Program-made: the position numbers and the translations under genes
In this document: one piece after another, positions 44,388 through 50,674 of the stretch
Layout of the letters: every line of letters starts with the position of its first letter
Position numbering within the stretch: position 1 is the stretch's first letter
The notes under the pieces: model-generated
The model's input: the letters and a program-made list of their open reading frames with translations, nothing else
Databases searched by the model: none
What the model was told of the DNA's origin: nothing
Source of the DNA: Haloferax sp. Atlit-12N
Lineage (GTDB): Archaea > Halobacteriota > Halobacteria > Halobacteriales > Haloferacaceae
Length of the DNA: 64,000 bases
Assembly: GCF_003383095.1 (NCBI RefSeq)
Contig: NZ_PSYW01000001.1
Span: 496,001 to 560,000 of the forward strand
Reading direction: 5' to 3'

Positions 44388-44480
44388 GTGACCGTCGACT
44401 GTCCCGCGTGCGGTCACGAGAGCGAGGTCCGATTTCGCTGTGAGCGCTGTGGATACGATCTCGTCGAGGAGGACCCCTGA
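44388..44480 (+). CDS. Thirty-residue zinc-ribbon mini-protein
   Basis: Starts GTG and reads VTVDCPACGHESEVRF, then RCERCGYDLVEEDP. Two CxxCG-type knuckles (CPAC and CERC) form a complete four-cysteine zinc ribbon in 30 residues. The TGA overlaps the ATG of the 701-aa gene (TGATG at 44478-44482), so it is coupled to it and is probably its partner or regulator. Easily missed because of its size and GTG start. Confidence 0.7.
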   Translation: MTVDCPACGHESEVRFRCERCGYDLVEEDP

Positions 44481-46585
44481 TGACCGAGGACGGCGGCAAG
44501 GTCATCGCGGAATTCTCTGCCCTCGACGACGCGGACCTCGTCACTTCGAACGAGGAGGACACAGTCGAGTCCGCAGTTGACAACGGATACGAGCCCGGCT
44601 CGACAGTCGACGACGAGTCGACCGATGTCGAGTTCGAGATGCCGGAGTTTGTCGCTGCCTGTCGCTACTGCCAGACGAGTTTCGGGACCGAGGAAGCCGC
44701 GCTCGAACACGAGTGGAACTGCGACCTGGAGCCGACCGGCGAATGTCGCTTCTGTGGCGGCACCCACATCCGGAAGGACGTTCGTGAGGACCACTTCTAC
44801 GCCTGTTCGGAAGCGGAAGCACACGAGCGCCGACAGAAGCGCGGTGTCCGCGCGCGGACGATGCGCGGTCAGGACTCGAAGACTGCGGTCTCGGGCCTAC
44901 GAAAGTTCCTCCTCCCGCAGCCGCACGAGTTCTCGGCGTACCTGAAGTGGGACGACGCGCTGTCGACTTACTTTGGGCTAGTCTCGCTGTACAAGATGCA
45001 CGACTTCGAGGAGTACGGTAATCTCCGCGCCGGCTTCGAGTTCGACGATGAGGAGTGGAACGTCGAGTTCGGCTACGCCGACAACCCCGGCCTCGCGACG
45101 CCCGACGAGGGAACCGACCTCGGTCGATGGGACTGGCGACTGGAGGATGTTCCTGAGTTCCTCATCCGCGTCTATCCAGCGGCCTACCAGTCATTCAACG
45201 ACGCGAAGGACGAGAACCGAAAGCGCGCGTACTTCCGCGTCCGACCGCGCTGGCCCGGAATTACCTCGAAGAGCGGGACGAACATCCCGAACCCGCACAA
45301 CATCCTCGGCGTCGACGTCGAGACGCGCGGGAGCTACTTCGATTTCGACCAGTACCCGAGCGTACTGTTCGAGGCGCTCCGCAAGCTTCGCGAGCGCCAA
45401 GACGAGTTCGGCTGGAACTCGTTCACGGGGATCGACTACCGGGCGCTCGATCCCGACGAAGTACACGAATCGTCGAACATCACCGACGCCGAGCTGTACG
45501 TGCGCGGCAAGAAGGGTGAGACCGGCAAGGTGTTCGCGCTGGACGGGACGCTTCACCGGATTTCGATGATTCTGGGTCGCGAGCGAAGCGGCTACTCGAA
45601 GAGCGTTCGCGACGACCGCGAATGCGCCGGCTACTACCACACGGCGACGATCTGCGCGATGCGTGCGTCCGAAGTCGTCGGTGGTCACCGACTTCCGAAG
45701 GAGTTCAAGCACTACCACATGCGGAACCCCGAGGCAGTCGCTGGGACCGAACTCGAAAACCCGAAGATTGGTGTCTCCTACCAGAACTCGCTGTACGACG
45801 ACACCCTCCGGTTCGACGATGTCGACCGACTCCACAACGAACTCGAAGAGGGACTGCTGAACGTCCTGAACTGGTCGGACTTGCCGGTGACGCCGGACCA
45901 CCAGATGTACGTCGCGGACGACTACTTCAGCGTCGACGGCGAGGCGCGGATGGTCAAAGTCATCGACAACCCGCTGCCGCGTATTGCGCAGCAGCAAGAC
46001 GACGAAGTCCGACTGTTCGCCGCCGCGAACAACCTCTACGAGACTGACGTCTCGATCGCCGACGAGTTGGTGACCGACGGCGGTCACATCTCGCCGGCCG
46101 ACCTCGCCGAGCGAATTGGCGTCCACATCGACACCGTCTATCGAGCGCTGAAGCGCCTCGGTGATCTGGTCATCCACGAGTACGGTCACGTCGAACTCGC
46201 TTCGAAGCACATCGCTGAGGGGATCGTCGAACACATCGAGTCCGCTCGACGCTCGGTCTCAGCGACGCTCGAGGAAGCGACGGACGACATCATCCGCGCC
46301 GATACGTACGGAGATGGGAACGGTCCATGGGAGCGCTGGCTTCGTAACTACGTCCGTGGCCGGCAGGACGGCCGTGACGACGATCGTGAACTACTCGAGC
46401 TTGCACCGCAGGCGACGCGTAAGGAGGTCAAGCGGATCCTCCGAACCGGCGCTGCGAAGTGGGCAGAGGTGACCGGCAACGAGATGAAGCAGTTCTCTGG
46501 TCGCTTCGCGGTCGTCGCCGACGCGTACGATTCCACCGGAAGAGTCACCTACAGTCTGGGTAAACTGCGTCAGCTCGTCGGCTGA
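44480..46585 (+). CDS. Zinc-finger/HTH protein, DUF7845-like
   Basis: A 701-residue protein. Near the N-terminus are two CCHC-type fingers: C61/C64/H77/C81 and C89/C92/H105/C109. The middle (about 200-500) carries a conserved block with FRVRPRWPGITSKSGT, GYYHTATICAMRASE, LPKEFKHYHMRNPEA and KIGVSYQNSLYDD, which I associate with the haloarchaeal DUF7845 family. A winged helix follows (about 525-575, ISPADLAERIGVHIDTVYRA). Such genes are frequent in haloarchaeal integrated elements. A DNA-binding role in replication or gene control is likely; no catalytic motif is recognised. Coupled to the 30-aa zinc protein. Confidence 0.8.
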   Translation: MTEDGGKVIAEFSALDDADLVTSNEEDTVESAVDNGYEPGSTVDDESTDVEFEMPEFVAACRYCQTSFGTEEAALEHEWNCDLEPTGECRFCGGTHIRKDVREDHFYACSEAEAHERRQKRGVRARTMRGQDSKTAVSGLRKFLLPQPHEFSAYLKWDDALSTYFGLVSLYKMHDFEEYGNLRAGFEFDDEEWNVEFGYADNPGLATPDEGTDLGRWDWRLEDVPEFLIRVYPAAYQSFNDAKDENRKRAYFRVRPRWPGITSKSGTNIPNPHNILGVDVETRGSYFDFDQYPSVLFEALRKLRERQDEFGWNSFTGIDYRALDPDEVHESSNITDAELYVRGKKGETGKVFALDGTLHRISMILGRERSGYSKSVRDDRECAGYYHTATICAMRASEVVGGHRLPKEFKHYHMRNPEAVAGTELENPKIGVSYQNSLYDDTLRFDDVDRLHNELEEGLLNVLNWSDLPVTPDHQMYVADDYFSVDGEARMVKVIDNPLPRIAQQQDDEVRLFAAANNLYETDVSIADELVTDGGHISPADLAERIGVHIDTVYRALKRLGDLVIHEYGHVELASKHIAEGIVEHIESARRSVSATLEEATDDIIRADTYGDGNGPWERWLRNYVRGRQDGRDDDRELLELAPQATRKEVKRILRTGAAKWAEVTGNEMKQFSGRFAVVADAYDSTGRVTYSLGKLRQLVG

Positions 46586-46720
46586 CGCGCTGTCTTCCGA
46601 GTGGCGACGCTGTTTTTTCGGTGAGCATGCGGAGCATTTTGCAGTATTTTCAGGAGATTATTGTTCGAAAAATTCTGGCGCTGTCTCGAGCCCGCAGCGA
46701 CCGCGACCGCAGTCACTTCG

Positions 46721-46743
46721 AATCAGGGGGGTCCCCCCTGATT
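46721..46743. repeat. Palindrome, 11-bp arms
   Basis: AATCAGGGGGG and CCCCCCTGATT are perfect complements around a single T. As DNA it is a near-continuous 23-base palindrome, as expected for a protein-binding or cruciform site more than for an RNA hairpin. Confidence 0.7.
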
Positions 46744-46753
46744 CTGCGTTAGC

Positions 46754-46775
46754 TGTGTGGCTAAAGAGCCACACA
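46754..46775. repeat. Hairpin, 9-bp stem
   Basis: TGTGTGGCT-AAAG-AGCCACACA pairs perfectly with a four-base loop; second of four hairpins in a row. Confidence 0.7.
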
Positions 46776-46788
46776 CCAAGATTACTTC

Positions 46789-46805
46789 AGCCACCTTCGG
46801 TGGCT
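46789..46805. repeat. Hairpin, 7-bp stem
   Basis: AGCCACC-TTC-GGTGGCT; third of four hairpins. It shares GCCAC with the second one. Confidence 0.6.
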
Positions 46806-46832
46806 TCAGATGAAACACTTGCAACGGAGGTC

Positions 46833-46853
46833 GCCGCGCCTACTCGGCGCGGC
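46833..46853. repeat. Hairpin, 8-bp GC stem
   Basis: GCCGCGCC-TACTC-GGCGCGGC; the fourth and most stable of the hairpins. Confidence 0.7.
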
Positions 46854-46977
46854 TTGTTGTTCCCAAGCAATCTCAAGAAATCTGTGGAGTGACTGGGCGC
46901 TATCTTTATGTTGAGATCGAGGTAGAAATCTTGACAGGCAAAATTTATTCTTCGTACCAGTTGAACTATCTCACACC

Positions 46978-47259
46978 ATGTTGAAGACTCGGCCAGCCCT
47001 CTACGAAGTCGTTGGGCAACAAAACAATCACCTCTGGTTAGAGGTATTGGTGGGCAAAGATGCCGGGATTCGGGTCTCCGTTCCACGCCGAAGTCGGAGA
47101 TATGAGAAGAAGGGCATACAGGAGCAAGTCCTCAAGTTGCAGGTTGACGAAGTACATGAGTTTGTGCTTGAAAGCGATGATACCAAAAGCCCAAACTGGC
47201 GAATCGCTGCAATTGACCCTGAAACCGATTCTGACGAGCAGACTCACGCTACGACTTAG
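46978..47259 (+). CDS. Small low-GC protein of unknown function
   Basis: A 93-residue protein starting MLKTRPALYEVVGQQNNHLW with a beta-rich, OB- or barrel-like alternation (LWLEVLVGKDAGIRVSVPRR) and an acidic tail. Codon use is much less GC-rich than the core genes. AT-rich DNA upstream (around AATTTATTC near 46,943) could supply a promoter. No family is recognised. Confidence 0.6.
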   Translation: MLKTRPALYEVVGQQNNHLWLEVLVGKDAGIRVSVPRRSRRYEKKGIQEQVLKLQVDEVHEFVLESDDTKSPNWRIAAIDPETDSDEQTHATT

Positions 47260-47382
47260 TCAGTCGGTGTTCCGTTTGTGGTATTGTCGTCTTTCTGTCT
47301 AGCTTCGCCAGTGCCACCCTGCTGTTTAGGTTGTTGGTCTCGACCCTAATACTTAGGAGCAAACTCGAAAATCGCAGTTACG

Positions 47383-48492
47383 CTAACTCGTGATCTGTGA
47401 GAGCTTTTCCAACGAGTTCTGTAGACCAAGCACCTCGTACTCGTCGATCCAGAACGTGTGAATCCCGTCCTCTGAGAGCGATTTGAGGAAGGGAAGATAG
47501 GATTCAGAGGGCCGTTTGGTGAATACCAGACACTTGACCAGCTCCATTCCACGCCGCTCTGGGTCGTTTTGGACATCGAAGTACCCGTACTCGTGGAGCT
47601 GTCCGATAGCCGTCCGAATCTGACTTCGCTCGTTTCCGTCGTGGATGAACTTCGCCTCGGCGAGTACGAGGTACCCATCTCGACTCGCGAGGATGTCGCT
47701 GTGTTTCGTCTCTCCCGAGTCAAACCCGGCATTTAGCAGGTGGTCCTCGAAGACGTCGAGTGCGTGCTCGTGTTCTACCCAGCCACTCATCGTTTGGTCG
47801 ACCGACGAGGAATAGCTCACCGTCTCTGATGCCGACTGCTCTGGGTCGAGATTTCTGTCACGGGAGCGTTCTCGAATCGACGACGAGTCTCGCGCCGATG
47901 TATCACCAGTTGCGTCTTGAGACTGAGGGCTCACTAGATCTTTTTGACTGTCACCCCGGAGTCGCTCAACGAGTAGTGGGAACAGCTTTTCTGGGTACTT
48001 GACGTTCCCGGGCGACCCCTGAGCGGGGATTCGATAGCCCGCTCGTTCGTCCATCTCTGCGAACGTAATCTTGTTCTGGTCGAGACGGTGTACATCGGCC
48101 ACCATCTCGTCAGTCGATTTGTCTGCGACAGGGACATCTCGGATCGAGTCGGTGTCACCGAACCAGTGAATCTCGGAGAAGTGAATGAGGAACGGGTAGT
48201 TCCCATCTTGATGGACTTCCTCCCACCATGCTGGCTCACTTTTCGTACTTTTCGCGCCGACCCGACCGAGCCCAATTACGGCTTTTCCAGCATCCTTCAC
48301 CTCTCTTCTGGGGACATCGAGAAACTTGGATGCTGACGCATGGAACAGGAATATCTCTCCCTCTTCGATTGCTTCCCATGCACCTTCCTTGTCCGGCCTG
48401 AAACCCCAGTAACCAGTATGATATGTCGTCAACCAGTGTTCGATCGGGCCCGTGAGTTTCCGAAAGCCATCTGTGAAAAAGTCCTCCTCCAT
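47383..48492 (-). CDS. Putative modification-dependent restriction nuclease (EVE-like + PD-(D/E)XK)
   Basis: A 369-residue protein from ATG 48492. The N-terminal half (about 15-170) has the layout of an EVE/PUA-like modified-base reader: GYWGFRPDKEGAWEAIEEGE, IFLFHASASKFLDVP and FLIHFSEIHWF. A Ser/Asp-rich linker (about 185-235) leads to a nuclease domain with D266 in KHSDILAS, E279 and K281 in LAEAKF, then QIRTAIGQLHEYGYF: a full PD-(D/E)XK core. This pairing is typical of type IV restriction enzymes that cut modified DNA. The start is supported by a TATA element 25-32 bases upstream. GC content is low. Target modification is unknown. Confidence 0.75.
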   Translation of the reverse strand: MEEDFFTDGFRKLTGPIEHWLTTYHTGYWGFRPDKEGAWEAIEEGEIFLFHASASKFLDVPRREVKDAGKAVIGLGRVGAKSTKSEPAWWEEVHQDGNYPFLIHFSEIHWFGDTDSIRDVPVADKSTDEMVADVHRLDQNKITFAEMDERAGYRIPAQGSPGNVKYPEKLFPLLVERLRGDSQKDLVSPQSQDATGDTSARDSSSIRERSRDRNLDPEQSASETVSYSSSVDQTMSGWVEHEHALDVFEDHLLNAGFDSGETKHSDILASRDGYLVLAEAKFIHDGNERSQIRTAIGQLHEYGYFDVQNDPERRGMELVKCLVFTKRPSESYLPFLKSLSEDGIHTFWIDEYEVLGLQNSLEKLSQITS

Positions 48493-48516
48493 GGAATCGA
48501 GAATAGCTGTCAGGCA

Positions 48517-48524
48517 ACTATAAG
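48517..48524 (-). promoter_or_regulatory. TATA box of the restriction-nuclease gene
   Basis: Minus-strand CTTATAGT lies 25-32 bases before the ATG at 48492, fixing this start in preference to the upstream in-frame ATG at 48534. Confidence 0.55.
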
Positions 48525-48662
48525 TGTTGCACACAATCGCCGGACGTGACAGGATGAACTAAACGAGTTCTTTAGGCACTAATCTAAACGACTGACCTCC
48601 TGACCCGGTTGGAATACGTATAGCGACTAACGCACACCCATTAGAATAATCTGAACTGTCCC

Positions 48663-48670
48663 AATATATT
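48663..48670 (+). promoter_or_regulatory. TATA box of the DUF7342-like gene
   Basis: AATATATT lies 27-34 bases before the ATG at 48697, as for a leaderless transcript. Confidence 0.6.
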
Positions 48671-48696
48671 TCTACACTCGGGCTGTAGTTTCGGCT

Positions 48697-49215
48697 ATGA
48701 GCGACGAGCCGAACCGACGATGGACAGACGGGTTGTCGGCGGCCGAGCGTGTTGAAGCGGTTGCACTTACTGTGAGTGAGCCGCAGACGGCGAACTGGAT
48801 CGCGTCTGAGGCCGAGGTTGCTCACGAAACGGCGAGTAAGTATCTCTCTCGGCTCGCAGACGATGGCAAACTAATCGCTGATACGCGCGGCCAACAGACC
48901 ACCTACGAGCCCGACCCGATCAGCCAGTACCTCAGCGAAATGCGCGAGCTCTACGAGGCGCACTCGCCCGACCAGCTCGCCGCGAGCCTCGAAGAGATGA
49001 ACGACCAAATTCGTTCGTGGAAGACAGAGTACGACGTCGAGACACCCAACGAATTGCGAGCGAGCCTACGCCAGGCAACAGACGAAGAAGACCAGCGCGA
49101 ACGCCGCCAGGCCGCTCGCGACTGGGAGCACCTCGAGACGCGGTCTCGACTCGTCGAGGACGCGCTCCGTCTCTATGATCGATTCCCGGGACAGGGACGT
49201 TCCGCCTCGGCATGA
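48697..49215 (+). CDS. Winged-helix protein, DUF7342-like
   Basis: A 172-residue protein. The N-terminal winged helix (about 15-75) includes ANWIASEAEVAHETASKYLS and RLADDGKLIADTRG. The C-terminal helical part, with SLEEMNDQIRSWKTEYDV and RDWEHLETRSRLVEDALRLY, matches a haloarchaeal family (DUF7342, number from memory) common in mobile elements. It is probably a transcription regulator. It has its own promoter and is divergent from the nuclease gene, convergent with the antitoxin gene. Confidence 0.8.
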   Translation: MSDEPNRRWTDGLSAAERVEAVALTVSEPQTANWIASEAEVAHETASKYLSRLADDGKLIADTRGQQTTYEPDPISQYLSEMRELYEAHSPDQLAASLEEMNDQIRSWKTEYDVETPNELRASLRQATDEEDQRERRQAARDWEHLETRSRLVEDALRLYDRFPGQGRSASA

Positions 49216-49256
49216 GAGGGTCCGGTATCGGCTCGTCGAGCCGTGATTCTCACAGA

Positions 49257-49661
49257 CTACGGCGCGGCGGTCCCGACGTTGTTGTTCGAGTTGTTGAACG
49301 GAAGGTCGATTTCGAGACCGTCGTAGACTAGCACGGGTTTCTTCGGGAGTCCGGGGCCACCGCCTTCGAAGTCGATGACGCCGATATCAGCCAGTTCAGT
49401 CAGGTTCCGGTGAACCTGCTTGTAATCACGGTCAACCAACTCTGCGGCTTCGCGGATGCTGTCCGGTTCAGCCTCAGAGATTGCCTCTAACAGTTCGAGG
49501 TTCTTCGGACTGAGCAGCCGACTGAGTTCGGCGAACGAGTCGAAGTTCAGCACCGGCTGAGCGTCATCGAGTTCCTCGCCTGCCTGTGCCGCCTTGAGCC
49601 GCTGTCTCGTGCGTTCGTCGAGGTCGTTCCCCTCACCAACCGTCACTTTGAGCTTCGTCAT
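49257..49661 (-). CDS. tumA: HTH antitoxin-type regulator (HVO_A0114/TumA-like)
   Basis: A 134-residue protein. A helix-turn-helix lies at about 60-105: LLSPKNLELLEAISEAEPDS and IREAAELVDRDYKQVHRNLT. This matches the haloarchaeal HVO_A0114 family of putative DNA-binding proteins. It follows the TumE-like gene by 24 bases on the same strand. By analogy with TumE/TumA pairs it would neutralise the toxin and repress the operon. An Asn-rich tail (NNSNNN) ends it. The pairing is established knowledge for the families; activity here is inferred. Confidence 0.75.
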   Translation of the reverse strand: MTKLKVTVGEGNDLDERTRQRLKAAQAGEELDDAQPVLNFDSFAELSRLLSPKNLELLEAISEAEPDSIREAAELVDRDYKQVHRNLTELADIGVIDFEGGGPGLPKKPVLVYDGLEIDLPFNNSNNNVGTAAP

Positions 49662-49685
49662 GTCGTGGTCACCTGTCGCGATTTC

Positions 49686-49991
49686 TCACGTTTCCCAGTC
49701 CCAGGAGACGGATGACATCTCCTCGGCCTCTTCTTTGAATCGGTCATAGAGCGTCAGCATCCCAGGGAAGTCGATGATCTCGACTTCAGACCCGGTGTGT
49801 CGCTCGTGACCCTTCGTCCGTTCGTGGGCGTTGTCGTACCGGAGGATGGTGTCCCCACCGAGGCTGCCGAAATGGAGGCTGTAGTCCCACCCACTAGGAT
49901 ACTTATCATCCTCCGTCTGGCGGATGGTTACATTGACGACGTACTCGTCTTTGACAGCCTTCCAATCTGCAATCGTGATGTAGGACGCCAT
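49686..49991 (-). CDS. tumE: TumE-like toxin
   Basis: A 101-residue protein of the TumE/DUF6516-like toxin family, with IRQTEDDKYPSGWDYSLHFG and the characteristic LRYDNAHERTKGHERHTG, in which conserved Arg, Asp, Asn and His residues line up with the family. The mode of action of the family is poorly known; a nuclease-type activity has been proposed. It is the first gene of a two-gene operon with the HTH antitoxin. Its promoter lies inside a palindrome. Confidence 0.72.
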   Translation of the reverse strand: MASYITIADWKAVKDEYVVNVTIRQTEDDKYPSGWDYSLHFGSLGGDTILRYDNAHERTKGHERHTGSEVEIIDFPGMLTLYDRFKEEAEEMSSVSWDWET

Positions 49992-50013
49992 CCGTCACCC
50001 TATGTTATTACCT

Positions 50014-50033
50014 CCATAGGAATAAGCCTATGG
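50014..50033 (-). promoter_or_regulatory. Operator palindrome enclosing the TATA box of the toxin-antitoxin operon
   Basis: CCATAGG-AATAAG-CCTATGG is a perfect palindrome with seven-base arms. Its loop, CTTATT on the minus strand, lies about 30 bases before the ATG at 49991 and is the only good TATA candidate. A further half-site CCTATG occurs at 49999-50004. A repressor bound here would block TBP directly, the usual autoregulation of such operons. Confidence 0.65.
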
Positions 50034-50100
50034 ACCGAAATACATACCCTGCGCAGACAGCTCTGTCAGAATTCTCAGTTACTGATAGGTTGTTGAGACC

Positions 50101-50110
50101 GTGTTGAATA
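50101..50110. repeat. Single arm of the dispersed GTGYTGAATA repeat
   Basis: GTGTTGAATA matches the left arm of the inverted repeat at 23416 with one change. No complementary arm is found nearby, so it may be a decayed copy. Confidence 0.4.
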
Positions 50111-50191
50111 CGGGTTTTTGTTATAACTCCAACAAGGGCGATCACTCCATAGAATGCAAGCACTAATCATAGCTGGTGAGTAGAATCAAGA

Positions 50192-50524
50192 GTGGACTCT
50201 CTAATCGATTTAGAGCCGTACGCTAGCGGAGACAAATCTGAAATCGAATTCCAGATTCGCCGGAATGTCGAAGATGAAGAAAACTCGTTCTGGGAGGCGA
50301 AGGTCTTGGAAGTTGCACCCATTCGATCGGCTGACTACCAAGATGTTCGCGGACTACAGAACGAAGGTTGGGAATACTTCGCAGTTGTTGAGTTCACGAC
50401 TGGTCTAGGGGATGGGAGATCAGAGTTGTTCGAAAACGGAGATGGAGAGATTTACTGGGGCGAATTGCGAGGTGACGAACTCGAGACAATTCATCAAGTA
50501 GCGATTGTAGGTGAAGTTGAGTAA
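50192..50524 (+). CDS. Small acidic low-GC protein of unknown function
   Basis: A 110-residue protein starting with GTG (MDSLIDLEPYASGDKSEIEF) with a beta-rich middle (ENSFWEAKVLEVAPIR) and GEIYWGELRGDELETIHQVA near the end. GC content is low. No family is recognised. It stands between the toxin operon and the MCM gene on the opposite strand to both. Confidence 0.6.
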   Translation: MDSLIDLEPYASGDKSEIEFQIRRNVEDEENSFWEAKVLEVAPIRSADYQDVRGLQNEGWEYFAVVEFTTGLGDGRSELFENGDGEIYWGELRGDELETIHQVAIVGEVE

Positions 50525-50584
50525 ACAACATACTCTTCCTATCGGTCTGTTCAACCCCCCTAGTGTGAAACAAAGAGTGATGTC

Positions 50585-50612
50585 GTACTGAATGCAGTCC
50601 TCTATTCAGGAC
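50585..50612. repeat. Second copy of the dispersed inverted repeat
   Basis: GTACTGAAT (50585-50593) and ATTCAGGAC (50604-50612) pair except at one position. It strongly resembles the perfect repeat at 23416-23444. It lies 63 bases from the end of the MCM gene. Confidence 0.55.
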
Positions 50613-50674
50613 GGCTTCGACAAACAAGCAGTCGCTGCTGATTTCAACAGAGTCTCACCACCCCAAAGAGACTC

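Larger units (their letters stand above)
46586..46977. other. 392-bp gap with four consecutive hairpins
   Basis: No gene. Four inverted repeats follow each other within 133 bases: 46721-46743, 46754-46775, 46789-46805 and 46833-46853. AT-rich DNA flanks them on both sides (46,610-46,680 and 46,890-46,960). The layout could be a replication origin, a structured RNA or the end of a mobile element. Confidence 0.6.

Noticed and set aside
48559-48690. Minus-strand frame ending with GQSFRLVPKELV
   Set aside because: It reads like protein near its end but has no usable start after the overlap with the DUF7342-like gene. It may be a decayed fragment; evidence is too thin.
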